From: Brevibacterium oceani
GTDB taxonomy: Bacteria; Actinomycetota; Actinomycetes; Actinomycetales; Brevibacteriaceae
Direction: 5' to 3'
Length of the DNA: 64,000 bases
Assembly (NCBI RefSeq): GCF_013623835.1
Contig: NZ_JABKDE010000008.1
Span: 124,001 to 188,000 of the forward strand
The notes beneath the pieces were generated by a model. It did no database searches, was not told where the DNA came from, and saw only the letters and a list, made by a program, of their open reading frames with translations. Every line of letters begins with the position of its first letter. Position 1 is the stretch's first letter. Positions 28,190-36,976 of this stretch are shown here, one piece after another. Both the position numbers and the translations under genes were made by a program.

Positions 28190-29338
28190 ATGAATCCGTT
28201 CGCACCTGATCCGCCTCGTTGCCTGCACCACCGCCGAAACTCTCGCAGACGTTGCCGACATGGCGGCAATGGCGGCGTCGGTCCCACTCTGCTCGTGACC
28301 GCGATTCTCGCCTTGGCGCTCATGCTCACGCTCACTCCCCCGGCATCCGGTGCATCGCTGCCGGGACCGGGCGCGAACTCCACACCGTTTTCACGCTCAA
28401 GCACCGCTGCAGTCTCCAGCACGAGCATCGTTTCGGGTTCACGAGCGCAGGCTGCGAATGCGACCAAGCAGAGCTGGGTTACGCCGGTTCCGGCGATGGA
28501 GATCATCACGGCCTTCGACCCACCGGACAAGCCGTGGCTCAAGGGACACCGAGGAATCGATGTGCTCGCCGTTGAGGGCGAGCCGCTGCGTGCCCCGACG
28601 AAAGGGACCATCCGCTTTGCCGGCACCGTCGCGGGAATGGCCACGGTGAGCATCCTCACCGCTTCGGGGCATGTGCTCTCGTTCCAACCAGTTACGACCG
28701 ATCTCCGGCAGGGTGAGGATTTCGAGGCGGGCGAGCGCATCGGCGAGGTCGGATCAGGCAGCCACTGTGAGCAGTCGTGTCTGCACATCGGGGCGTGGCC
28801 GGCCGACAGCGACAAGCGCTACATCGATCCCGGGAAGCTCTTCGGGCAGGAGACGTCGCTACTGCTGCCTCTGTCTCGCAAACCCGCCGAGGAGCCGAAG
28901 GGCGGTGGGGACTCGACGACCTCAGGTGCCGGTGCCTGGGGCGGACACAGCAACGGCCGGATACCAACATCGGCGATGTGTCAGCTGAAGACCGCTCCCG
29001 GGCAGATGCTGCGCTGCGATGCGCAGGCCGCGTTCGACCGGCTCTCCCACGCGTTCGAGGCTCGTTTCGGTGCTCCGATCTCGGTCACCGATGCCTATCG
29101 CGACTATGCGACGCAGGTGATTCTCAAGCGACGCAAGGGACGGATGGCGGCGACTCCGGGGACGTCGAATCACGGGTGGGCGCTGGCGGTCGATCTCGGC
29201 AGCGGGATCAACTCCTTCGGCACGGCTCAGCATGAGTGGATGCGGGAGAACGCGCCGAAGTTCGGATGGATCCATCCCGGGTGGGCGAGGCAGTCCGGTT
29301 CGCTGCCCGAACCCTGGCATTGGGAATTCCGCAAGTAG
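28190..29338 (+). CDS. Exported M23-like / M15 two-domain peptidoglycan peptidase
   Basis: A 382-aa secreted protein. A signal sequence with a basic start and a hydrophobic core ends near TPPASGAS (about residue 55). Domain 1 (about 95-230) is M23/LytM-like: HRGIDVLA and CLHIGAW, the latter having Cys where M23 enzymes have the first His of HxH, so activity is doubtful. Domain 2 (about 260-382) is M15/VanY-like with zinc motif SNHGWALAVDLG and EPWHWEF, and looks active as a D,D-carboxypeptidase. Start choice is uncertain: ATG 28190 lacks a clear ribosome-binding site, while GTG 28115 lies inside the inverted repeat. Between xerC and rpsB, where actinobacteria often encode an M23 peptidase. 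Confidence 0.8.
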   Translation: MNPFAPDPPRCLHHRRNSRRRCRHGGNGGVGPTLLVTAILALALMLTLTPPASGASLPGPGANSTPFSRSSTAAVSSTSIVSGSRAQAANATKQSWVTPVPAMEIITAFDPPDKPWLKGHRGIDVLAVEGEPLRAPTKGTIRFAGTVAGMATVSILTASGHVLSFQPVTTDLRQGEDFEAGERIGEVGSGSHCEQSCLHIGAWPADSDKRYIDPGKLFGQETSLLLPLSRKPAEEPKGGGDSTTSGAGAWGGHSNGRIPTSAMCQLKTAPGQMLRCDAQAAFDRLSHAFEARFGAPISVTDAYRDYATQVILKRRKGRMAATPGTSNHGWALAVDLGSGINSFGTAQHEWMRENAPKFGWIHPGWARQSGSLPEPWHWEFRK

Positions 29339-29392
29339 TGTCCAGGCCGGACACAGGTCATGCGCCCACTCGAGCGCTGCGGGCGCACCGGC

Positions 29393-30421
29393 TCACGCCC
29401 GAGGGTGTGCCCGGCGGTAAGTCTCCTGCAGCCTTTGCATGGACACGTGAGTGTAGATCTGGGTGCTGCTCATCGTCGAGTGGCCGAGCAGCTCTTGGAT
29501 CTGCCGCAGATCGGCACCACGGTCGAGCATGTGGGTGGCCGCGGAGTGGCGCAGGCCGTGGGGTCCGATGTCCGGTGCGCTGGGGTCGTCGGCACCATAT
29601 CGGTGTACGAGCTCGCGTACCTGCCTGGCTCCGATGCGCCCGCCGCGGACGCCGAGGAACAGAGCATCGCCGCTGCTGGGTCCGGCGAACAGCGCCCGGA
29701 CCTTCAGCCAGTCGTCCAGTGCTTTCCGCGCCGGGGCACCGAAAGGGACGCGTCGTTCCTTGTTGCCTTTGCCGAGCACGGTGATCATCGACGCCCGATG
29801 GTCGACGTCGGCGCGGTCGAGCCCAGTGAGTTCGGAGACGCGCACTGCGGTGGCATAGAGCATCTCGAGAATCGCAGCATCGCGGATCCGCTTCGCGGCT
29901 TCGAGCGGATCGACGTCTCCGCCCTGAGCAGAGTCACCCTGCGCAGGGTCTCCCGCTGCAGTCCCATCAGTCTGTGTCTCCGCGGCAGAGATGAGGCTCG
30001 CGGCCTGTTGTGGTTTGAGCACCGTGGGCAGACGGGAGTCCTTCTTCGGCGTGCGCAGACGCGCGGCCGGGTTGTTCGGCAGTCCCCGGCTGTTGACTCC
30101 GTAGGCGAAGAACGAGCGCACTGCCGCGATCTTGCGTGCCACCGTCGACTTCGCTGCACCGGCGTCATCAAGGGCGATGAGCCAGGAACGCAGGTCATCG
30201 AGTTCGATTGCCGCCAGATCGAGCCTCGCGCCCGCGTCAGCCGGCGAGCGCTCCTCCCCCGTACTGGTGCCGCGGCGCAGTTTCGTCGAGTGGACGGCAT
30301 GGTCAAGGAAGTCGGTGACGTCGGAGACGTAGGCGCGAGCGGTGTGTGCGGAGACGTCACGGGACCGCAGGTGGTCGGAATAGCCGGACACCACCTCGGC
30401 GACGGTCGACGTTGTGCTCAC
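29393..30421 (-). CDS. xerC: Tyrosine recombinase XerC
   Basis: Site-specific recombinase resolving chromosome dimers. The 342 aa include the SAM-like core-binding domain (VVSGYSDHLRSRDVSAHTARAYVSDV) and the catalytic domain with Arg in TAVRVSEL, Lys in GKGNKERRVP, HGLRHSAATHML, LGHSTMSSTQIYTHV supplying H-R-H-Y. An Asp/Gly/Gln-rich insert of about 20 residues sits between the domains. Genomic place next to dprA is the standard chromosomal XerC site, not a phage. Confidence 0.93.
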   Translation of the reverse strand: MSTTSTVAEVVSGYSDHLRSRDVSAHTARAYVSDVTDFLDHAVHSTKLRRGTSTGEERSPADAGARLDLAAIELDDLRSWLIALDDAGAAKSTVARKIAAVRSFFAYGVNSRGLPNNPAARLRTPKKDSRLPTVLKPQQAASLISAAETQTDGTAAGDPAQGDSAQGGDVDPLEAAKRIRDAAILEMLYATAVRVSELTGLDRADVDHRASMITVLGKGNKERRVPFGAPARKALDDWLKVRALFAGPSSGDALFLGVRGGRIGARQVRELVHRYGADDPSAPDIGPHGLRHSAATHMLDRGADLRQIQELLGHSTMSSTQIYTHVSMQRLQETYRRAHPRA

Positions 30422-30460
30422 ACCTCCAGGATACGCAGGCGACCACTGACGGCCCAGGAT

Positions 30461-31687
30461 TCACCGCTGTGGTTTCCGCAGCTTCACCCACCCCGAGTCA
30501 CGGCGCTCGGCGAGGCCGGCGAGGTCGAGAGCGCTCAGTGCGCTGAGCGCATCGGCGATGGTCAGCCCCGCCCGAGCCGCGGCCGTCCCCGCATCGAGAG
30601 CCTTGGTCGCCGAGAGTGCGTTGAGGCAGATCTTCTCCCTCTCATCGAGGTCATCGACGGGGTCCACGCCCTCCGACCCGGCCCACGCATTGCCGCTACC
30701 GGTCGTGTCGAACAGCGTCGGGGCCTCATCGTCGATGAGCGCCACGACATCATCACAGCAGGTGACGAGTTCGGCTTCGTGTTCGCGCACGAGCCGGTGC
30801 GCACCCGTCGATGAAGCCGAGTACACCGACCCGGGGAATGCGGCGACCTGCCGGGAGAGTTCGAGTGCGTGCCGGGCGGTGTTGAGGGCCCCGCTGCGCC
30901 ATCCGGCTTCGACGATGACGCTCACCTGGGCGGAGGCGGCGATGAGCCGATTGCGCAGCAGGAAGCGGTGGCGCATCGGGGTCATCCCGGGAGCGGTTTC
31001 GGACACGATGGCGCCGGTGGCCAGGATCTGTTCGAACAGGTCGGCGTTGGCCGCCGGGTAGAAGCGGTCGACTCCCCCGGCCATGAAGGCGACCGTCGGG
31101 GCTTCGCGGGCGATGGCGGCACGATGTGCGGCGGCGTCGATGCCGAACGCTCCCCCGGAGACGACAGTGATGCCGCGCGAGGCGAGATCCCACGCCAGGT
31201 CGGAGGCGCATTTGGTTCCGTAGTTGCTGGCAGCTCTGGCACCGACGACGGCGACCGCGCGGGTGAGCACCACACCCAGTTCCGCTGCCCCGCGCACCCA
31301 TAGCCCCAGCGGTGCAGCCGGTCCGAGGTCGTCGAGCATGCTCGGCCATTCCGCGTCGCCGTGGATGATGAGGCGACCGCCGAGGCGGGCGACCTTGTCG
31401 AGGTCCCCTCCCCCGTCCTCATCATCCACGCGCATCGACCATCGCTCGATGGCTCCGCCGAGCTCCCCGTGTGCGACAGCCCCACCCGCAGTTGCGCCGG
31501 TGCCGTTCGATGCGAGTCCGGCGACCGCTTCGTCCGAGGAGGACTGTCCGCCGGCGACGGCCGTGATGATCGCCAGGGCGGCGACCGGGCCGATGTCGTC
31601 GACCAATCGTCTGAGCAGGCCGTCTCCGGGTTCGCCGATGCGCAGCAGTGCGGCGATCGCGGTGCGGACCTCATCATTCGTGCTCAT
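30461..31687 (-). CDS. dprA: DNA-processing protein DprA
   Basis: Loads RecA on incoming single-stranded DNA during transformation. It is 408 aa: an N-terminal SAM-like region, the Rossmann domain with VVGARAASNYG, SGGAFGIDAAAHRAAI and VAFMAGGVDRFYPAAN, and a C-terminal winged helix (LNALSATKALDAG...ALDLAGLAERR). It stops 39 bp upstream of xerC and starts 3 bp after comM ends. Competence is not shown; dprA-comM is widespread in non-competent actinobacteria. Confidence 0.94.
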   Translation of the reverse strand: MSTNDEVRTAIAALLRIGEPGDGLLRRLVDDIGPVAALAIITAVAGGQSSSDEAVAGLASNGTGATAGGAVAHGELGGAIERWSMRVDDEDGGGDLDKVARLGGRLIIHGDAEWPSMLDDLGPAAPLGLWVRGAAELGVVLTRAVAVVGARAASNYGTKCASDLAWDLASRGITVVSGGAFGIDAAAHRAAIAREAPTVAFMAGGVDRFYPAANADLFEQILATGAIVSETAPGMTPMRHRFLLRNRLIAASAQVSVIVEAGWRSGALNTARHALELSRQVAAFPGSVYSASSTGAHRLVREHEAELVTCCDDVVALIDDEAPTLFDTTGSGNAWAGSEGVDPVDDLDEREKICLNALSATKALDAGTAAARAGLTIADALSALSALDLAGLAERRDSGWVKLRKPQR

Positions 31688-31690
31688 CGG

Positions 31691-33268
31691 TCATGACTCC
31701 TGTGTCCTCAGGGCGAGCGCCATTCTCATCGTCTCCGGGTCGGGGCCGGGGGCTCCGGCGAGGTCGGCCAGCGTGGTGGCGACCCGCAGCACCCGGTCGT
31801 AGCCGCGCATCGTGATCCGACCGGTGTCCAAGGCCCTGTCGAGGTCGGACAGTGCCTGAGGTGTCAACGCGAAGTGGTCACGCAGCCAGGCTCCCGGTGC
31901 TTCGGCGTTGAGCCGCCACCCGCAGTCCGCGTAGCGTTCGGCCTGCCTTTCGCGCGCCTGGCTGACCCGCGCCGCCACGGTCTCACTGGTCTCCTGGCCT
32001 CCGCCGAGTCGCAGATCGGCCGGTGAGACGGGGAAGAGTTCGAGCTGCAGGTCGACTCGGTCGAGCAGCGGTCCGGACAGGCGGTTGCGGTAGCGACGTT
32101 TGTCCAACGGCGTGCACCGGCAGTCCGTACCGGCCCCGGCCATGCCGACTCCGCACGGGCACGGATTCGCGGCCATAACGAGTTGGAACGAGGCCGGCAG
32201 CACCATCGACCCCCACGCCCGGTTGATGTGCACACGCCGTGCTTCCATCGGCTGGCGCAGCGCTTCGAGGACGTCGCGGGAGAATTCCGGGGCTTCGTCC
32301 ATGAACAGCACCCCGCGGTGGGCTCGGCTGAGGATGCCGACCGTGCCCGGGCGTCGTCCCCCGATGAGCGCCGAGGCGGTGCTCCGGTGGTGCGGTGCCT
32401 CGAACGGGGGTCGATGGTCGAGTCCGTTGCTGCCGTCGAGTTCACCGTGCAGGGATCGGACGGTGGCGACTTCGACGGCTTCGTCGTCATCGAGCGGCGG
32501 CAGGATTCCTGGGAGGCATTGTGCGAGCAGCGTCTTCCCCGCACCGGGTGTCCCGCGCATGAGCAGATTGTGTCCACCGGCAGCTGCCACCTCGAGTCCG
32601 AAGCGGCCCTCGGCCTGGCCTTGGACTTCGGCGAGGTCGTGGAGGTCTGGTGTGACGGCGACGGGTCGGTCCATCTCGAGGACGGCAGGCAGCGGTGGCA
32701 CTGCCATCGATCCGCCATAGAGATTGACGACGTCGGCCAGCGAGGCGACCGGTTGCACACGGGCCCGGACGACCAGGGCGGCTTCATCGGCATTGCCGAC
32801 GGGTACGACGAAACGCTCGAAACCTGCTTGGACACCCGAGTGCAGCGACGGCAGCACCCCGGTGACGGGACGGATCCTTCCGTCGAGTCCGATCTCGCCG
32901 AGGTGGATGACCTCGCCGGTGTCGTCGGAGGAGATCTTGCCCAGAGCTTTGAGCACGGCGACGGCGATGACGAGGTCGAAGCCGGTGCCGACCTTCGGCA
33001 CGGTGCCGGGGGTGAGATTGATCGTCAGATGTTGGGTGGCCACGGGAGTGCCGAGGTAGGCCAGTGCCGCCCTCAGTCGTTTGCGGGATTCGCTGACCGA
33101 GACATCCGGCAGGCCGACGATGTCGATGCCGGGCAGGCCGGCGCTGACGCTGGCTTCGATGGACACGATCTTTCCGCTCAGTCCCCACAGGGCGACGGCC
33201 GAGGCCCTCCCGATCACGTGGGTGGCAGTGCTGTCGCCCGAGTCGGAAGCGAGGACCTCGCCGTTCAT
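31691..33268 (-). CDS. comM: ComM/YifB-type AAA+ (Mg-chelatase-like) protein
   Basis: Hexameric DNA helicase that promotes branch migration during transformation in naturally competent bacteria. The 525 aa show the N-terminal Lon-like fold (VSIEASVSAGLPGIDIVGLPD), Walker A GTPGAGKT, Walker B GVLFMDEAPEF, and a C-terminal helical domain. ATG 33268 is used because it overlaps the yraN stop (ATGA) and the protein then begins at the family start; the frame stays open upstream to 33529. Confidence 0.93.
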   Translation of the reverse strand: MNGEVLASDSGDSTATHVIGRASAVALWGLSGKIVSIEASVSAGLPGIDIVGLPDVSVSESRKRLRAALAYLGTPVATQHLTINLTPGTVPKVGTGFDLVIAVAVLKALGKISSDDTGEVIHLGEIGLDGRIRPVTGVLPSLHSGVQAGFERFVVPVGNADEAALVVRARVQPVASLADVVNLYGGSMAVPPLPAVLEMDRPVAVTPDLHDLAEVQGQAEGRFGLEVAAAGGHNLLMRGTPGAGKTLLAQCLPGILPPLDDDEAVEVATVRSLHGELDGSNGLDHRPPFEAPHHRSTASALIGGRRPGTVGILSRAHRGVLFMDEAPEFSRDVLEALRQPMEARRVHINRAWGSMVLPASFQLVMAANPCPCGVGMAGAGTDCRCTPLDKRRYRNRLSGPLLDRVDLQLELFPVSPADLRLGGGQETSETVAARVSQARERQAERYADCGWRLNAEAPGAWLRDHFALTPQALSDLDRALDTGRITMRGYDRVLRVATTLADLAGAPGPDPETMRMALALRTQES

Positions 33269-33666
33269 GAGTCGACCTGGATGTTCGGGCAGTGGAAGTA
33301 CTGCAGACTCGGTTCGATGATGATCCCGAGCGCATCGATGCGAGTGGTTGGGAAGAATTCGTCCTGGCCGCTCAGCCAGATACCGGCCAGTGTGCGGATG
33401 CGTCCGAGTTTGGACGCGGTCACGGCCTCCAGCGGGGAACCCAACGCCCCGGTGCGTCGGGTCTTGACCTCGACGAAGACCGCGGTGTCTCCGTCTCGGG
33501 CGATGATGTCGAGTTCGCCGCGCGGGCACCGGAAGTTGCGTTCGATGATGACCAGACCAGCTGCTTCGAGGAACGCCGCCGCGAGGTCCTCGCCGTGCTC
33601 GCCCAGCGCCTGCTTGCGCATCCCTCGGGCGGTGGGTGCTCGCCCTGCAGTTCGTCTCTGTCCCAT
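33265..33666 (-). CDS. yraN: YraN/UPF0102 nuclease-fold protein
   Basis: A 133-aa restriction-endonuclease-like protein. The fold's active-site residues are visible in GELDIIARDG (D) and FVEVKTRR (E-x-K). Homologues lie next to rnhB, comM and dprA in many bacteria and are thought to act in DNA repair or processing; function is unproven. Coupled to comM by a 4-bp overlap. Confidence 0.9.
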   Translation of the reverse strand: MGQRRTAGRAPTARGMRKQALGEHGEDLAAAFLEAAGLVIIERNFRCPRGELDIIARDGDTAVFVEVKTRRTGALGSPLEAVTASKLGRIRTLAGIWLSGQDEFFPTTRIDALGIIIEPSLQYFHCPNIQVDS

Positions 33667-33841
33667 GTCGGCCAGAGGACCATGGGCAGACGAGTCAGGG
33701 GAAGAGCGACCTCGGTGCCTGTGGATTCGGTGTGACCGTCCACAGGCGTATCACGCTCGAGTCGGCGCACCTTCCACAGCAGAACACGTGCGAGTCGGTG
33801 CGCACACCTGGATGGAGTCCGGCTGCCGAAGTCGGGTCCGT

Positions 33842-34159
33842 TCAGCCGCGGATGGACGTCGGGGGCTCGAGGTCGGACTTCGCGATCTCCTCGATGTTGA
33901 CGTCCTTGAAGGTGAGCACGTGCACGGTCTTGATGAACCGTGCCGAACGGTAGCTGTCCCACACCCACGCATCGCGCAGAGTGAGTTCGAAGTACACGTC
34001 CCCGGCGTCGTTGTGCGCCTTGAGGTCGACGTGGTTGGCGAGGTAGAAGCGGCGTTCGGTCTCGACGACGTAGGCGAAGAGGCCGACGACGTCGCGGTAT
34101 TCCTTGTACAGCTGGAGTTCGAGCTGCGCTTCGTAGTCGTCCAGATCATCGGCGCTCAT
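33842..34159 (-). CDS. Conserved actinobacterial DUF2469 protein
   Basis: A 105-aa acidic, aromatic-rich protein nearly identical in type across actinobacteria (DDLDDYEAQLELQLYKEYRDVV; RRFYLANHVDL; VHVLTFKDVNIEEI). It always sits beside rnhB and yraN. Function unknown. It starts 16 bp after rnhB ends and has GAGGG upstream of ATG 34159. Confidence 0.9.
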   Translation of the reverse strand: MSADDLDDYEAQLELQLYKEYRDVVGLFAYVVETERRFYLANHVDLKAHNDAGDVYFELTLRDAWVWDSYRSARFIKTVHVLTFKDVNIEEIAKSDLEPPTSIRG

Positions 34160-34175
34160 GCTGAGCCCTCCTTAC

Positions 34176-34961
34176 TCAAACCGCATGCAAGCGGAAGCTT
34201 CTCCGGTGGTGGATGCTCGGGCCGACATCAACGATGCCCTGCCGATGCTTCGCCGTCCCGTATCCGACGTTCGACTCCCAACCATAGTGCGGATTCTCGG
34301 CAGCGAGTGCGATCATCACCTCATCGCGCGTCACCTTCGCCACGATGCTCGCCGCCGCGATCGCGGGAACGCTGCCGTCGCCCTTGACGATCGTGCGTAC
34401 CTCCGGCAGATCGAGATCGGCGAAGTCGCCGAATATCCCCAGGCAATCGAGGGTGAGTGGGGCGGAAAGCCAATCATGGCTGCCGTCGAGCAGGACCGTC
34501 GTCGACGCCGGGAACACGCCTGCAGACCCACGACTCGAACCACCGACAGAGTCAGCTGTCCCGACCGAGGCATACCCACCCGCAGACGCGGCACCTGACC
34601 CGCCGGCCCATTCCTCCAGCATCGCGGTGAACGCCCTGCGACCGGCGAGGTTGAGCGCCATCGTCATCCCCAGCTCGTCGAGCTCGCTCGGACTCGTCGA
34701 ACCCACTGCCGCGGCGGCCGCCCAACTGCGCACACGAGCGGTCGCGGCCTGCCGGGACGCCGCGCTCAGCTGCTTCGAATCATGGATGCCCGCAGGCACC
34801 TCGGCGGCGGTGAGCTTTCGCAGGTCGAACAGGGCGGCCCCGACGCTGACGGGACCGGCGAGGGCACCACGGCCCACCTCGTCGACGCCGATGACGAAGT
34901 CGAAGCCCTCGCTCAGCAGTGCGTTCTCCACGCTGAGGTCGCTCAGTCCTCGTGTACCCAT
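34176..34961 (-). CDS. rnhB: Ribonuclease HII
   Basis: Removes RNA from RNA-DNA hybrids, including single ribonucleotides in DNA. Of 261 aa, catalytic acidic residues are visible in VIGVDEVGRGALAGPV (DE), LLDGSHDW (D) and VAKVTRDEVM (D). A Gly/Ser/Ala-rich insert of about 35 residues (around 125-160, GSGAASAGGYASVG...) is uncommon for the family. Its start overlaps the lepB stop by one base. Confidence 0.95.
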   Translation of the reverse strand: MGTRGLSDLSVENALLSEGFDFVIGVDEVGRGALAGPVSVGAALFDLRKLTAAEVPAGIHDSKQLSAASRQAATARVRSWAAAAAVGSTSPSELDELGMTMALNLAGRRAFTAMLEEWAGGSGAASAGGYASVGTADSVGGSSRGSAGVFPASTTVLLDGSHDWLSAPLTLDCLGIFGDFADLDLPEVRTIVKGDGSVPAIAAASIVAKVTRDEVMIALAAENPHYGWESNVGYGTAKHRQGIVDVGPSIHHRRSFRLHAV

Positions 34962-35665
34962 CAGTTCCCGGTGACTCCCTCGGCGGCGGGCACATCGGCG
35001 AACACGTCTTCGGGATCGGACACCCAGCCGAAGTGCTTGAACGGCCAGTTGATGAGGAAGACGGTGCCGACGAGGTCGTCATCGGCGACGAACGGATCGG
35101 CATCCATGTGGTAGCGGGAATCCGCGGAGTTGCTGCGGTTGTCGCCCATCACCCAGTAGTGGCCCTCGGGCACGGTGACCTTGAAGTCCGTCTCGGAGGG
35201 TGCGGTGCCGTCGTCGAGGTACGTCTCGTCGATCGGTTCCCCGTTGACCTTGATGCGGCCCTGCGCATCACAGCATTCGACGGTGTCGCCGCCGACGCCG
35301 ATGACGCGCTTGATCAGCTGATTCCCCGCGTCCGAGGGAGCCAGGCCGATGAACTCGAGGAGCGGGTTGGGCGTGTATTCTGCCGTCTCCATCGCCGAGA
35401 GCCAATGGTCGGGATCGTCGAAGACGATGATGTCGCCCCGGTTGGGCGGACCGAATCGCGGTGCGAGTTGGTTGACCAGCACCCGGTCATCGACCTGGAG
35501 GGTGGTCATCATGGATTCGGAGGGGATGTAGAACGAGCGGACGACCCAGGTCTTCAATGCCGTCGAGATGAGCAGGGCGATGACGATGATCGCTGCGGTC
35601 TCGAGCAGGCCGCGGGCGAACCGTTTCGAGGCTGGGGGCGGGGAAGCTTCGGATTCGCTTGTCAT
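34961..35665 (-). CDS. lepB: Signal peptidase I (first copy)
   Basis: Cleaves signal peptides of exported proteins. It is 234 aa with an N-terminal transmembrane anchor (about 25-45), the catalytic Ser in YIPSESMMTTL, catalytic Lys in IKRVIGVGGD, and the substrate-contact MGDNRSNSADSR. The start ATG 35665 is chosen because the protein then begins a short distance before the membrane helix; the frame runs open to 35920. A second lepB lies 125 bp upstream. Confidence 0.93.
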   Translation of the reverse strand: MTSESEASPPPASKRFARGLLETAAIIVIALLISTALKTWVVRSFYIPSESMMTTLQVDDRVLVNQLAPRFGPPNRGDIIVFDDPDHWLSAMETAEYTPNPLLEFIGLAPSDAGNQLIKRVIGVGGDTVECCDAQGRIKVNGEPIDETYLDDGTAPSETDFKVTVPEGHYWVMGDNRSNSADSRYHMDADPFVADDDLVGTVFLINWPFKHFGWVSDPEDVFADVPAAEGVTGN

Positions 35666-35790
35666 TCGTTCGCTTTCACATCGGACCACAGTTGTCGCTG
35701 AGGACTGCTCCTCCAGGGAATGAAATGAGCGTACCAGCACCAGCCTGACCACGCGCTCAGGTGAGTTCGCCACCCGCGCCGAGGTGGGGC

Positions 35791-36414
35791 TCAGTCGATC
35801 GAGGAGCCGTGCCCGATCACGGGGCCGATGACTCGATCGGTGGGGATGAATCCCCCACCGGGGCGCCCCAGCAGGGATCGCGAATCGGCCGAGTCGCCTC
35901 TGTTGTCGCCCATCACCCACATCGTGTCAGCCGGGACTTCGATGGAGAACTCCACCGTCGAGGCGGGGTTGGGCGCGTAGTCCTCACGCAGCGGTCTGCC
36001 GTTGAGCAGCAGCCGGCCCTGCGCGTCGCAGCACTGCAGGGTGTCGCCGCCGAGGGCGATGACCCGTTTGACGTAGTAGACGTCCCGGGGGCCGAGGCCG
36101 ACCCAGGATCCCATCTTCTGCAGCGGGGTGGGCAGCGGGTCGTCGACGAAGGAGCCGCGGCCGTCGAAGACGACGATGTCGCCGCGTCGGATGTCACCGC
36201 GCAGCGCATCGGGTCGCCACACCGTGATCGAGTCGCCGACCTTGAGCGTCGGTTCCATCGAAGCGCTGGGAATGGTGAAGCGCTGGATGATGAACCCGCG
36301 GACCGACCCGCCGAGGATGACGATGACGACGGCGATGATCGCGACGGTCTTCCAGAACCGGCCCGAAGACAGATGACGCGACCCGAAGGTCGCGTCTTCT
36401 CGTCTGTTCGGCAC
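35791..36414 (-). CDS. lepB: Signal peptidase I (second copy)
   Basis: A paralogue of the adjacent signal peptidase, 207 aa from GTG 36414. Catalytic Ser in TIPSASMEPTL, Lys in VKRVIALGGD and the MGDNRGDSADSR box are intact. A GTG at 36432, 14 bp after the rplS stop, is an alternative that adds six residues. TACGAT lies about 6 bases before GTG 36414, so a leaderless transcript is possible. The pair differs strongly outside the motifs, so it is not a recent duplication. Confidence 0.88.
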   Translation of the reverse strand: MPNRREDATFGSRHLSSGRFWKTVAIIAVVIVILGGSVRGFIIQRFTIPSASMEPTLKVGDSITVWRPDALRGDIRRGDIVVFDGRGSFVDDPLPTPLQKMGSWVGLGPRDVYYVKRVIALGGDTLQCCDAQGRLLLNGRPLREDYAPNPASTVEFSIEVPADTMWVMGDNRGDSADSRSLLGRPGGGFIPTDRVIGPVIGHGSSID

Positions 36415-36445
36415 AGTGTGATCGTATCCCACGGTGCCAGGCAGA

Positions 36446-36787
36446 TCAGGCCTTTTCGCGGATGCGAGCAGCCTTGCCGCGCAGTTCGCGCAGGTAGTAG
36501 AGCTTCGCACGGCGGACGTCACCGCGAGCGAGGACCTCGATCTTGTCGACGTTGGGCGAGTGCACCGGGAAGGTGCGCTCGACTCCGACGCCGAAGCTGA
36601 TCTTACGGACGGTGAAGGTCTCGCGGACTCCGTCGCCCTGGCGGCGGATGACGATTCCCTTGAAGACCTGGATACGCGAGCGGGTACCCTCGATCACCTT
36701 GACGTGAACGTTGAGGGTGTCGCCCGGGCGGAATTCGGGAACGTCGGACTTCAGCGAGGCTGCATCTACAACATCGAGCTTCTGCAT
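36446..36787 (-). CDS. rplS: 50S ribosomal protein L19
   Basis: Large-subunit protein at the 30S-50S interface. Its 113 aa include [24 protein letters not shown] and [17 protein letters not shown]. Follows trmD by about 190 bp; that gap looks like a structured leader (see neighbouring entry). Confidence 0.97.
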   Translation of the reverse strand: MQKLDVVDAASLKSDVPEFRPGDTLNVHVKVIEGTRSRIQVFKGIVIRRQGDGVRETFTVRKISFGVGVERTFPVHSPNVDKIEVLARGDVRRAKLYYLRELRGKAARIREKA

Positions 36788-36806
36788 TGTGGTTTCTCCT
36801 GTGGCC

Positions 36807-36938
36807 CCTGCTTCAGGTCGAGGACACGCATATCGGACCGGTGAACCGGTGACTGGATCGTCTGTCGGGATCTCTCCCCGTGGACCCGCCGTTTCAGACC
36901 GGGCGGATCAGTGTGGGCGCCCATCCCCCTGAAGCAGG
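36807..36938 (-). ncRNA. Candidate structured leader RNA of rplS
   Basis: Between trmD and rplS, CCTGCTTCAGG at 36928-36938 (minus strand) can pair with CCTGAAGCAGG at 36807-36817, an 11-bp closing stem enclosing about 110 bases that include smaller hairpins (ACCGGTGAACCGGT-type). The closing stem ends about 10 bases before the rplS ribosome-binding site. L19 leaders that autoregulate rplS are known in Firmicutes (Rfam L19_leader); relation to them is inference. Confidence 0.5.
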
Positions 36939-36976
36939 TGAACGCCAACAAACGCGACGTTTCATTCTGCCACGGC

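Noticed and set aside
28115..28190. GTG 28115 as start of the two-domain peptidase
   Set aside because: It lies within the left arm of an inverted repeat and would put 25 non-signal residues before the signal peptide.
29393..30421. XerC as integrase of a mobile element
   Set aside because: Neighbours dprA and rpsB, and the full XerC motif set, show the chromosomal housekeeping recombinase.
32183..34387. 734-codon plus-strand open frame over comM and yraN
   Set aside because: Antisense to well-supported genes; no domain recognisable.
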